NCBI RefSeq assembly: GCF_005239225.2
Contig: NC_133291.1
Span: 1 to 64,000 of the forward strand
Source: Populus alba
Lineage: Eukaryota > Streptophyta > Magnoliopsida > Malpighiales > Salicaceae
Direction of reading: 5' to 3'
Length of the DNA stretch: 64,000 nucleotides
A program made the translations under genes and the position numbers. The stretch's first letter is position 1, and every line of letters starts with the position of its first letter. Of the stretch, positions 36,688 to 48,360 are shown in pieces. Under the pieces are notes generated by a model that worked only from the letters and a program-made list of their open reading frames with translations, did not search any database and was not told the origin of the DNA.

Positions 36688-39108
36688 GGCATTAAGAGTC
36701 AAGAAGAGAAAGATGGAAACCCTAATAACCGAGCAAATGCAGCAATACTTCTTTCTCTTTACACATTCAACAGCAGAATGTTTAGTTTCATCATCGTCTT
36801 CAGGCTAACAGAAAGAGATAACAAAAAAAATAGGCATAGATCTCGTTTAGACAATTACAAATTACAAGAAGAAAAAAAAAAAAGCAGGGGTCAGTCATAA
36901 GTGCGTTAGCTAAGAATTTAAAACAGTCGGCGGATCAAGGAGATGGAAACACATACAGTGCGTGTTGGAGTAGTTGAAAGCCACCGCACCGCCTCGCCTT
37001 TTTTTTTTGGGTCTTTGTCTTTGTCTTTGCTTCTTTCTTCGAACTCAAAACCAAAATGAGTCACACTTGTACTAAATTTATCTACTGACTAATGGCGGAG
37101 GATGTTACATCATAAGACAGACAGGCTAGTAGCAGTAAAGCAGTATACCAACAGTGGTAATGCAATGAAATTAAGAAAGAGACTAAATAATTAAGGACTG
37201 GAGTTTATTTATGGGAGAATATGGTAATGCAGATTTATTAGTTTCCCAAACGGAATTCAAGGAACACAACACACGGACAGAGAAGGGATGTAACAGAGGG
37301 AGGGGAGGATGCCTGAGCCTGGAGTAACAACCAGGGGCAAGAAAGAGGGAAAGGAGAAGGGGCGCTTTCACAAGAGAGATGTATACCTCTCCTCTCTCTC
37401 TCTCTCTGTCTCTCTCAACATTAATAATAATAATAATAATAATAATTGCTCTGATATTTTAAACAGTGGTGAATCAGTGCCATCTAAAGCGTAATAAGAG
37501 TAATAGTTCAAATCAATCGCAAAAGGGTGGGAATTGGGGAATAGGTGATACGACGAAATATCAAAGAAAAAGGAACTAATTATGGCATATGAATTACGTG
37601 AAGCGGGGGATAAAAAATAGGTATGTGAAAATTACCCCTCCATCGTCTTTAAGGATTTGGGACCCACAAAACTAATAAGAAATACAAAAGCCACCTGGCA
37701 TTGGCAAGTGTATACAGGGCCTGATTGAGTTCAACCGAAGGCGGGCCAGGGTCCATCGTTAGCTTTACTGTTCAGTTCAGCCCCCCCCCCCCCTACCTGA
37801 ATCAAAATCAAAAAAATTAAAAGGCACTTCACATCATGCCCCACCACACTTAACCTTCTCGTTAATCTCCTCATACCTTTCTCGTTTTAAAAAATAAATT
37901 AAATGCCCCTGTACATAAACCCTATTTCCATGATACACACACGCACAAAGAGGCTTTTCTTCTAGTTATTCCCTGTGACCATACTTTTCTTTCTTTCTTT
38001 CTTTTTTTCGAACAACCAAGACCCATACTCATGTTTACCATGGATCTAGCCTCGCCATATGTCAACCAGGCCCATCATGCGATGGCAGCGTGGGAACTTC
38101 CGCTGGATCCTCAAGGGTGGAATGGATGGGTTGGATATGGGCAGGGTCCGTCCGAGGCGGATTAGACCTTCTATTTACAATGCATCTCGTATTACGTCAT
38201 TTATCTTATTGGTACAGTCTACATATACTTCATAAAGCTAAATAAGGGCACATGAATACTTGTTGTATACTTGCTTTATAGCCTTTAAGCAAGGGATGGA
38301 TGGGCCATGTAAGACTAAAATATGAACGAGATCCATCCCGTCCCATTTCTCAAGTCGATCAAAGGTTCCCTGTTGAAGTTTTAGTGGAGATTGGAGACGT
38401 CTTCTACAAGTAATGAAATGGTAACGACACCGACAAGCTGAAAATCAATATCGAGCAAAAAAACTTATGTTCACAATTCTATACCTTCAATCGACAACTT
38501 GAATCTGGATTCCACTGTCGTGCTTCATATCCTCTTGTGCCATGCTTAAGATGAATTTCCATTTAAAAAAAAAAAAAAAGGAGAAGAAGAAAGTAAAATG
38601 TGCGAGGGGAATTGGAAAGACTTGAACAAGGTTGGCTTTGGATCTTGAAGTACCTGGATCCCCGAAAACTGCATGCTGAATACCTGAATATCTATCACTA
38701 GAGGGGGGGGGGGTAAGTCAATTAGGAGTTTGAATGACTGAACAATGAAAATTCAAGGAAACTTGACATTATGCCCGGTCTCACTCTGAATTCAATACAG
38801 TCAGACTATCGAGCAGCACATCAAAGACACTCTACTTATCAACGAATCCTGCTGTGGTCTGTGGGTTGGCGCTCGGCACCATGCTGAAAGCAATATTGCA
38901 AGTCGAGACCATTTGAATTGCAGGCCAGGCAGGCCCAAATGAATCAACGAGCGTGAGGCACGCTTTCCATTCACTGGAAGAAGGACGACGTGTCTTTCAG
39001 GTTCTAGATCGACGACATGTCTTGTCTTCTTCCTGGCTCTTGCCGCGGCACCCCCCCCCCCCCCAATATCCCCTTGACCACACGCACAGCACATTAGAGA
39101 AGCAGAGA
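36688..39108. other. Divergent promoter region between KTN80 and SPT4
   Basis: About 2.4 kb between two divergently transcribed start codons. It includes the KTN80 leader (to about 36990), a CT-rich tract (37387-37419), an (AAT)n tract (37422-37446) and homopolymers C12 (about 37780-37791) and G10 (about 38705-38714). No gene was recognised. A poly-C run at about 39051-39064 lies just upstream of the SPT4 start. Confidence 0.6.
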
Positions 39109-41938
39109 ATGGGAAGTGCAGCCGCGCAAATTCCGACGAGCTTTGGACATGAGCTCAGAGCCTGTCTTCGTTGCCGCCTTGTCAAAACTTATGATCAGGT
39201 TTTCTTCTTTGTTTCCGCACTTCTTTCCCTCCTCCCCGTCCTCTTCTTTTTCTCTGTTGTTGCACTTAAGGTTTTTGGCCTATTATTTGTCGGTAAAAAT
39301 AATAATAATTATTGTGCAGTTCAGAGAGTCGGGATGCGAGAATTGTTCCTTTTTTAAGATGGACGAGGATCATGAGCGTGTAGTTGATTGCACAACTCCT
39401 AACTTTACTGGGTAGGCTAGACACCCTCTTTTCTTCTCCTTTTCTATTAATCTCAACAACACTTCCCTTTTCTAATAATTATTTTTCTTCTGTTTGTAAT
39501 TCCTACCCCCTTTTCCTTCCCTGTCTTAAATTTTCTACGTTGTTGTAGGATTATTTCTGTCATGGATCCGAGTAGAAGCTGGGCTGCTCGCTGGTTGAGA
39601 ATCGGTACGTGGAACTATAATTTCTGACCGTTCTGCTCTTTTCTCTCTCTTTTTTTTTCAGATGCTTAAAACCGTTAATCATCCAATCTTCTGTTCTTTT
39701 TTCCGCGAAAGAATACGTGGATTCATAAGAGTTCCTCCCGTGTTTTGTTTTTTTCCCCTTACTTCTTTGTGGTGTTAGCTCGTGATTTTTTGGAGCTGTT
39801 TCCAACCTTCCAAACATATAATTTTGAATAATTACAGGATTGAGGCCAAGAAGTATCCTTCCAATTTGCCCAGCACATGAATTCTTGAACGTGAGAAAGT
39901 TTAGGATATTTGAGGGTGATTTTCTCTTTAGCCACTATCTGTTCCACTAACTCCAATCGTTAATTACCACAACAAATGTTTTCTTTAGGCACAAGTGGTC
40001 TTGATGGTCTGTATACTCGTTAAATCGAGAATCATGTGCCCTGCTTTGGTACTTGGTGAATTTCATTAGAAACCAAAACAAAAAGATTCCATGGTTGTAA
40101 GTATTTTGCCTTCCTATCTACTTGATTTAGATACTTGAGCACTAAATTGGACATTGAGTGGCAAGAGCCACAATGCCTGATCTGTACCTGGCATTCGCAT
40201 GTTGATTCCAACACATATTGAGGGTGGAGGGAAGCTTGTTTATATAATGAAAGTCATTTTTGTTGGTGTGGATTAAGAGCTGTTAGGATGGTTATAGCTC
40301 CTAATCAACATAGCATGTGTAAATGTGCAACACAAATAAGCTATTAGCTGAAGCATCTTTATTTGTGTAGCAGGTTCCACATACTAATACAAGTGGAGGA
40401 TTCGGGAATCTTGATATTCTGTACATTGTTCTGTTAAGACTACCATAATTCCATTCATTTCTTTTGCTCAGAATATTTCCCCAAATTAATCTTCTATAAA
40501 ACTGTCATTACTATGGACGATTTTGGGGGTTCCATCTCTAGGCTTAGATCGACTGGATGTCTAGATGTAGCAAGCATGGCTACACACACAATTCCTGTTC
40601 CTTCCAAGCCATCATTTGATACCCAAAATGGTTATCGATACTTTAGCACCTCAATATATTGCTCCTCCAATTCTTTAGGCTTTTTTTTTTTTTTTTTTGC
40701 CCATTTTCAATTTTTTATCTGAATATGTTATTGGAAAAGCAGTTCTTTTTGCTTAATTCTTCTTTTAAATCTGTTCCAGGAAGATTTGTACCTGGTTGTT
40801 ACACACTTGCTGTTTCAGAGGCACTTCCAGAGGACTTGCAGGTATAATTCATCATACCAAGTGCTATATAGATGCATTGTTTAAGCTTCACTTATTTATA
40901 CATCAATTTTGCATCTTATGCAACGATAACCTTTTCCAGTTAAGATAAAGTGTTAATAACTTTGTGCTTTATTTGCATGCTAATGGCACACACAATCTAT
41001 CTATCCTTATTGGTTGTTTGCGGACATTATGTGTTGATACGATGTTAAATGTCATAGTGTTTTTAGTGGGTGTGAACCACTACTACTTGGTGGGAACCTG
41101 CAAAACTTCATAGAGACCATTTATGTTGAATATAAGTCAGGAAGTTGAAAATTTTATGGGTTCATTATAGCATCATCCACCCTCTTGTTTTACTGGTCAT
41201 GCCATCTTGTGCATGTTAAATAGTTTGTTTTATAGCATCATCCAATCTCTTGTTCTACTGGTCATGTCATCTTTTGCATGCTGAATTGTTTGTTCTCGGA
41301 CAATGAGCAGTTCAAATTTCTTTCTTTCCTCCTCATCTTCTTGGTTGCGACTTGGATCTGACAGCATATTTTGTTTCTCGTACCACCCGAAGTTAAAAGC
41401 CCATGATGCACTCATTCCCTGAACTGGGATTATTTAAAAAAAGGACTTCGCACTATATCCATTGGATTTCATGAGATGATGGTAATCGAAAAGGTAGCTG
41501 TCATCTTCTGTTGGTGGTTAACTTTTTGAAATGGTCTTGGTTGTGATGAGATATAGATAGAAGATCGATGAATAGACTTCATGGGGATTTCGGAGATTTT
41601 AGTTTATGATTATTGTCTCTATACATGCTCTTGATTTTTTTTTCACCCTCATCATCATCAATAGGCTACAGTCGTGGAAGAGAATTTACGCCTGAACTTT
41701 TCTCTCTTTGAATTCCTTTCCTCTTTTTAAGAGCTGAATGTTACGGCTGGTCTTGCATGATTTGCATATCAAGAATAGAATGCGACACCACTGTTCATTA
41801 TCTGCTGTACCTAATGAGTTGTTACATTCTTCGATTTGTATATTCTGCTCCACCTGGACTGACCATTATACTGGGTTTTTTTTTCAGAATTTATGTGAAG
41901 ATGAGCGTGTGCCCTACATTCCTCCCAAACGTGTATAA
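39109..41938 (+). CDS. Transcription elongation factor SPT4
   Basis: Small zinc-binding partner of SPT5 (DSIF complex), which controls RNA polymerase II elongation in the nucleus. Coding exons: 39109-39198, 39320-39411, 39549-39604, 40780-40841, 41888-41938; 116 residues, all junctions in frame. Four zinc-ligand cysteines are visible: C19-L-R-C22 and C36-E-N-C39. The conserved core follows (F-F-K-M-D, C-T-T-P-N-F-T-G, W-A-A-R-W-L-R, G-C-Y-T-L-A-V) and the C-terminus ends P-P-K-R-V. The length equals that of other plant SPT4 proteins. The start was chosen because it yields the standard N-terminus M-G-S-A before the C4 zinc finger. Introns 3 and 4 are each about 1 kb and contain no other gene. 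Confidence 0.96.
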
Positions 41939-43256
41939 ATGAAGTGGTGAAGTTATCCTGCCTTCCATTTTGTAACGTCTCAAACGATGAAGAATTTGCG
42001 AGTCAGATTAGCTAGATCCATGAGACTCCTTGCACTAGTATCGTACGGCATTATTATCTACTCATGCAGTGTACTATAACTATATATAAAAAAGAGGTAC
42101 TGACGCCATCATTTTGCTCTTCCATTCGATGCTGCTGTGAGTATGAGTGGAGACTTTGCTGGGAAATGGGCTCAACAGTGCTATTGAGTTGAGAGCCTGG
42201 TGGGTGATGGGAAAGATGGATTTCAAGAAATTTCAATAGCTGAGGAGTCGCATGCTTATAATAGGATATGGACTCGCAGAGGATATGCTTTGTTGGGCTA
42301 TGGTGAGACCCATGCATTGGAAATTCTAGGCCTGATATTTCTATCCAATTAAAAAAAAAAAAAAAAGCGATTTAATTTCCATGAGCAAAAAACGAATGCG
42401 AGGAATCACTGAAAAGCGATCATGGGCCACGATTCTATTATGAGCGTTTGGGAAAAGAAAAAGAAAAGGAAAAAGAAAAAGGCGAGAGGGACAGGGTGGT
42501 ATTTCTATGGGCCACGTTTGTTTTTTATAGAGAGAAAACCAAACGGTGGGCCGTTGCGAACCCGGTAATCGGAAAGCGATAGGACAAGGGAACATTACTA
42601 TTTACTTGCTGGTACTTACTTCATAATCCAAAGTAACACGTGTGTGAGATGCCACCATGCAATGCGAATATGCTTTGTTCATCTTTTTTAAAATTTAAAA
42701 AATGTACTGTTTTAATATATTTTTTAAAGATATGTTTATTTTTATTTTAAAAGCTTTTTTAAAAGAATTAATTTTTTTTTATAACATTTTAATACATTAA
42801 TATTAAAAATAAAAAAATATTATCTCAATATACTTTATTATAAAAAATATCAACGATGCTATAAATCGTGTATTTGACCAGCGGCGGAGTGGTGAGAGGA
42901 AAGAAAAAAGAAAAAAGAAAAACCAGCGGCAGTAGCAGTGGCAAGCAAGCTAGCGGTATTTTGTTTTCAAGTGGTGTGAGTTACATCACAATTACTGTTG
43001 GCGTTTGATTAGTTGGGGTTTTAGAAACAGAAAACTAGATATTTTTCCATCCATCCATAGAAAACAGACTGAGGTGGTGAAGTAAAATAATAAACAGAGA
43101 GAAAGGGAGAGAGAGGTAGAGAGAGACTAGAGAAGAGGCGTGCAGCAGCCAGCAGCTACCTACCCACTCCGCACGAGCACCTTTACTTCACCATTTGTTG
43201 TCATTCTCCCTTCTTTTTTTCATAATTCATACTGCTAATTCGTTGTTTTTCTTCAC
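41939..43256. other. SPT4 3' region and pyruvate kinase promoter/leader
   Basis: No gene. 42660-42850 is a strongly A/T-rich repeat-like stretch. A GA-rich segment (about 43098-43132) lies in what is probably the pyruvate kinase 5' leader. A 5'UTR intron for that gene is likely at 43258-43434 (ACT|gtaagt to T15-gcag). Confidence 0.6.
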
Positions 43257-43464
43257 TGTAAGTTGTTGAACCTCAATCAATTATATTTCTTCTTCTTTTA
43301 CTACTTTTGTTGTTGGATCTGTTGGTTTCCAACAACGAATGAAATGGATCTATAAACATGCATAGATGATAAATAGATAGATGTCTTTTAATGTTGACTG
43401 TTTTTTTCGATCGATTTTTTTTTTTTTTTTGCAGAAATCAAATTAAAAAAAATAATCGAATCAT

Positions 43465-45478
43465 ATGGCCAACATAGACATAGAAGGACTCCTAAAGGAG
43501 CACCAGGATGATGAAGAGGGGCGTGTCCCCAGGACTAAGATCGTTTGCACTCTAGGACCCTCTTCCCGATCCGTTCCCATGCTGGAGAAGCTTCTCAGGG
43601 CTGGCATGAACGTGGCTCGCTTCAATTTCTCCCATGGCACCCACGAGTACCACCAGGAGACCTTGAACAATCTCAGGATTGCCATGCAAAACACCAACAT
43701 CCTCGCTGCTGTCATGCTCGATACCAAGGTCTGCTCTTTCCTCCTCCTCCTCCTTGTTTAAACCACCATTTATTTATTGAAATGATGAGATCGATCGCCC
43801 CATCCTCTTTTCTCTCTTTTTTTGTTAGATATTGAAGCATAAAATCTTTATTAGAAATGAATAAATCAGTGCATTGTTCTCCTGATAAAACACAACTTTC
43901 CCACTCCCTAATTTTTCCTGTCTTTCTTGTTCCTTGTACTGACAGTCCCATGTTTATGTATTTACCTCTTAAACTTTTTGTCTCAGGGACCTGAAATTCG
44001 TACCGGTTTCCTAAAGGATGGAAACCCAATTCAACTGAAGGAAGGTCAGGAAATCACCATCACGACTGATTACAGCATCAAGGGTGACACAGACATGATC
44101 TCCATGAGCTACAAAAAACTGCCCGTGGACATCAAGCCTAGAAATACCATCTTGTGTGCAGATGGCACCATCACCCTCACTGTTTTATCTTGTGATCCAC
44201 AGGCTGGAACTGTCAGGTGCCGTTGTGAGAACACTGCAATGCTTGGTGAGAGAAAAAATGTTAATCTTCCTGGTGTTGTTGTGGATCTTCCCACGCTGAC
44301 TGAAAAGGATAAGGAAGACATCTTGGGATGGGGTGTTCCCAACAACATTGATATGATTGCCCTTTCTTTTGTACGCAAGGGCTCCGATCTTGTTAACGTG
44401 CGTAAGGTTCTTGGGCCCCATGCCAAGCACATTCAGTTAATGTCAAAGGTAGAATGCCCCCCTTTTGTATTCAGCTTGAAGACATAACAGAGCCCATACA
44501 TGTGTGTTGAGGCATAATTGAGTTTATATATTCCTGAAACTGCATGTCTATATCGAGGATGTTAGTTTATATAATTGTTTTCGTAAGTTCTTTTCTTGTT
44601 TCTCTATCATGCTTGTTTTACTATGGATCAAGTAATAAATAATCTAACCCTTTTGGTTTTGTCAGGTGGAGAACCAGGAGGGAGTGATCAACTTTGATGA
44701 GATCTTGCGTGAGACAGACTCCTTCATGGTTGCTCGTGGTGATCTTGGAATGGAGATTCCAGTTGAGAAGATTTTCCTAGCACAGAAGATGATGATATAC
44801 AAGTGCAATATTGTGGGAAAGCCTGTTGTTACTGCTACTCAGATGCTTGAGTCCATGATCAAGTCTCCCCGGCCAACCCGTGCTGAAGCAACTGATGTTG
44901 CCAACGCTGTCCTTGATGGTACTGACTGTGTTATGCTCAGTGGTGAGAGCGCAGCTGGGGCCTATCCAGAGCTTGCAGTCAAGACCATGCGTCGAATTTG
45001 TATCGAAGCAGAATCTTCCCTTGACTATGCTGCCATCTTCAAGGAGATGATAAGATCAACTCCACTTCCTATGAGCCCATTGGAGAGCCTTGCATCCTCG
45101 GCTGTGCGTACCGCCAACAAAGCCAGAGCAAAGCTCATTGTGGTGTTAACACGGGGCGGGACCACAGCCAAATTGGTTGCCAAGTACAGGCCAGCTGTTC
45201 CAATCCTTTCCGTGGTTGTTCCTGTACTGACAACTGACTCATTTGACTGGACCTGCAGTGATGAGACCCCTGCGAGGCATAGTCTGATATACAGGGGCTT
45301 GATTCCCCTTTTGGCAGAAGGATCTGCCAAGGCCACAGATGCAGAATCTACCGAGGTGATTTTGGAAGCTGCTCTCAAATCAGCAACGAAGAGAGGATTG
45401 TGCAAGCTTGGTGATGCAGTTGTTGCACTTCATCGCATTGGAGCTGCCTCTGTTATAAAAATATGTTTAGTGAAATGA
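43465..45478 (+). CDS. Pyruvate kinase, cytosolic type
   Basis: Converts phosphoenolpyruvate and ADP to pyruvate and ATP, the last step of glycolysis. Exons: 43465-43728, 43987-44448, 44666-45478; 512 residues, in frame. There is no transit peptide: the protein opens M-A-N-I-D-I-E-G-L-L, as cytosolic isoforms do, and the length matches them. Visible features are T-K-I-V-C-T-L-G-P near residue 24, N-V-A-R-F-N-F-S-H-G (phosphate/K+ binding), and D-T-K-G-P-E-I-R-T across intron 1. The signature L-M-S-K-V-E-N-Q-E-G is split by intron 2, with the catalytic Lys just before the junction. V-A-R-G-D-L-G-M-E-I-P and L-S-G-E-S-A-A-G follow (metal and substrate binding). The C-terminal allosteric-type domain completes the fold. 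A decayed copy of the 3' end lies downstream at 46195-46545. Confidence 0.96.
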
Positions 45479-45650
45479 GGTGGACATGGTCAGAGAGGGC
45501 AGCAAGATGGAAGTCTATTGCTATCGGATAGCATCTTCTTATGCTTATAATTCCGTGTGAACAGTTATTTGGGGACCGGGACATTTCCTTTTTATCTTTC
45601 CCGAGTCATGTTATATGTACTCTTTTTTATCTTCGTTTTGATCGGGTGAT

Positions 45651-46024
45651 GAGCTCATAAAATAAGGCGCGGAAGCTTTCCATTTTGCTTATAAAAAAAA
45701 AAAGCGTATTATTGAGTTGTTCATGCTCAAAATTATGATTGGAGCAAGCGATGACACTTTCCAGAAGAATTCAGAAATGATACTCCAATAGCTCATAACT
45801 TGTTATTGAGTTCAAGCTCAAAATTATAATTGGAGCAAGCGACAACACTTCTTCCAGCAGAATTCAGAAATGATATCCCAAGAGCTCATAAAATAAGGCG
45901 CAGAGCCCTTCCATCTGCTTATAAAGACAAGCGCCTGGCTTACTATTGAGTTGTTCATGCCCAAAATTATAATTGGAGCAAGCGATAACACTCTTCCGGA
46001 AAAATTCAAAAAAGATAACCCTAG
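45651..46024 (+). repeat. Tandemly duplicated pyruvate kinase 3' flank
   Basis: A unit beginning gctcataaaataaggcgc (45651 and again about 45881) is followed each time by cttccat...tgcttataaa. A second motif, attgagtt...caaaattat-attggagcaagcga, occurs three times (about 45711, 45805, 45945). The period of the larger unit is about 230 bp. Confidence 0.88.
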
Positions 46025-46194
46025 TCTTTTGATCACCTCACCATACTAAATGACTTCACCAGGTAGAGAGATAATCGAGCAAGGCATAAAATTTGTTTCG
46101 TTGATACAAAAACCATCAAATTATGCGCAAGGAGAAATGGCAAAACAATGCTACTTTTAAGCTCATTCGCTGAAATTATCTTCAAGTAGATGAT

Positions 46195-46545
46195 AAGGTA
46201 AAGCATCAACTCCACTGCCTACGATCCCATTGGAGAGCCTTGCTTACACTAACAAGGCTGACGACAGACAGCCCATTGACAAGCAGCTGTTCTATCCTAT
46301 CTATGGTTGTTCTGTACTGCAGTGTACTGGGTACTGATCCATTCGATTGCTCCGGTGGTGATGAGCCCGGCAAGGCATAGTCTGTCATATGCGAGGGATC
46401 AGCTTCAGCCAAGGCCAGTGATGCAGAATCTGCTGAGGTGGCTTTTGAAGCTGCTATAAAATCAGCAACAGTGTTACCTTGCAAACCTGGCATCGCATTG
46501 GAGATGACTCTATTGTCAGAAAGTGGACAATGAAAAGAGCGCGGA
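46195..46545 (+). pseudogene. Degenerate copy of the pyruvate kinase C-terminal exon
   Basis: The sequence aligns by eye with 45053-45478. atcaactccact-cct...cccattggagagccttgc is shared at the start. Then come a gttgttc-tgtactg segment, gatgag...aaggcatagtctg-ata, gccaaggcca, gatgcagaatct and a gaggtg...gaagctgct-taaaatcagcaac block. Internal deletions and frameshifts destroy the frame. It is most likely a local duplication of the parent gene's 3' end, since the neighbouring 3' flank is duplicated too. Confidence 0.88.
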
Positions 46546-46654
46546 TATGCAAAATGCCTTGGCGGGCTTGGCTGGAGAGAGGCAGCAGTATATTTCTGTG
46601 AACAGTATTCGAGGGTTTGATTGTTTTCTTGATCTGTCGGAGCAGTCTTATCGG

Positions 46655-46658
46655 GTAC

Positions 46659-46683
<25 letters not shown>
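46655..46683 (+). repeat. Poly-T tract
   Basis: Run of about 25 T between the pseudogene fragment and the hAT element. It could be a retroposed tail on the minus strand, but nothing attached to it is recognisable. Confidence 0.85.
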
Positions 46684-46691
<8 letters not shown>

Positions 46692-46725
46692 TACCTCTTT
46701 ATTCGGCAATGCTGATGGCGGCTAG

Positions 46726-47614
46726 CAAAGTTGTTAAAATCGCTAGTTGACTCTTAAAATCTTACGATTTTACGAGTCAACTTGTATAAAACGTGTCAAA
46801 TCGGGTTAAAACTCAAAATCGGTCAAACACGGTTAAAATCAGTAAAATCGGATCAATTTTACGAGTTTGACTGAGTTTGATCGATTTTGAGTTTTAACTC
46901 GCAAAAGTTAAAAAATTTACTACCTTCTTATCTGAGTCCTCTGACACTCCACTACATAGTCCCCACTCCTCAGTCTTCCCTTTCCTCATTGCCCCAAATC
47001 TCAAATTTTCAATCTTAACAGACTAATACTAGCATTAGAGGATCTTGGATATAGGAAAGTCTTATACTGTATTTTAGGTTGGGAAGGCATGATTGAAAGA
47101 TCGAAACCATGAGAAGATAGAGGTAGATGGTGATGAATTAAAACAGTAAAATAAGATATAAGAATACTTATATAGAGAGAAATATTGTGTTTTAGACTAA
47201 CTATTTGTTAACTCTAAAGAAAGACGATAAAGATTTAGAGAAAACTTGAAATACATGTCTTGCTTGGTGGGATATTTGGACATTATTTCTAGGAATTGTT
47301 ACTAACATAAAAAAAAATGGAAAGTGAGGTGGTATTGTTCAATCTTATTTTTTTCTTTTTGTATTTTTAAGTTATTTAAATCATAAATAAAATTTTATTT
47401 GAATTATATATTTCAAGATATTTGGATGCTTGTATTGTTTGTTTTATTTTTATTTTAATTGTGTTATATTATTATTTACTATTTGACTGAAATTGTTAAT
47501 ATATAATTAGTTAAAATATTTTTCTTATAATTTTACGATTCAAATTTACAATCCAAGTTTATATTTTATATTGTATATTCCGTGTCGTGTAAAAAAAACA
47601 TTTTTGACAACTTG
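46726..47614. mobile_element. Non-autonomous hAT-type element, second copy of the LCBK1-intron family (889 bp)
   Basis: The left end CAAAGTTGTTAAAATCGC and the reverse complement of the right end (CAAGTTGTCAAAAATG) match the termini of the element at 13344-14174. Flanking 8-mers are gcggctag (46718-46725) and acggctag (47615-47622), 7 of 8 identical. Shifting the frame by one base gives a perfect cggctagc pair. The subterminal left region is packed with AAAATCG and its complement; the interior is A/T-rich and non-coding. Confidence 0.85.
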
Positions 47615-47622
47615 ACGGCTAG

Positions 47623-48360
47623 CCTATGAAATAACAATCAGCCCTCCATGTACATGTAATGACCAGATCTTGCTATAATAAAAAAAGTGCGAGTAAAACG
47701 GGGCAGCTCAGCCTCTATTATGTCGAGTATTTCCAGGCCTGGGGAGCCAAAAGAAGAATCGCTACATATTCCCCAGTCAAATCTGAAAAGTGCAATTTGA
47801 CAGGATGTTATCTGATGATTGATTTCTTTAAACATCTTGCATTCCAATCTGTGAAACATCACCTTACTCTACGTTGATGTATGAAATAACCCAAAATTAT
47901 AAAGTCTTCGATTTTAACTGTAAGCATCGACATTTAGGACTCGTAGAATTCATGAGACATTAACAGCAAATCATGCTTAAATTTGTGATTTGAAGCGAGA
48001 ACACTTTCTTCCAGCAGAAATCACCTAATGGTCGCAAAAAATTGCAACATTTTCCAGAACAACCCAACGAGAGTTTCCAGTTAGAAAAGCATTTGACAGC
48101 AAACCACTTCAAAAACAGTTCAAATGCCAGAGCTCACTGTCTCTTCCCACCATTAGAGATCCACATAATTCCCTAGAAGTTCCCGGTTCCTCTAAATACA
48201 AAGCACAAGCCAAGTCACAGCATCTTCTTCTAGTTACCTACTTCAAATTATGATCCTGACTGACCTGTTTAATCGATGTCTCCTCCAAATGGAAGGTCCA
48301 GTATGTACGAGGTCTTAGCAACTTCCAAATAAAGTCTTGGTCACCAATTGCGCACCTGAT
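47623..48360. other. Downstream region of ILP1-like gene
   Basis: Probably contains the 3' untranslated region of the minus-strand gene ending at 48361. A motif tccaaatggaaggt (48285-48298) resembles the sequence just inside the coding end (tcagatggaaggt, 48375-48387), hinting at a small local duplication. No other gene was seen. Confidence 0.5.

Noticed and set aside
44109..45405. Minus-strand open frames opposite pyruvate kinase
   Set aside because: Shadows of the strongly conserved plus-strand exons.
46206..46709. 167-codon minus-strand frame
   Set aside because: It runs antisense over the decayed pyruvate kinase copy and a poly-T tract; coding similarity is on the plus strand.
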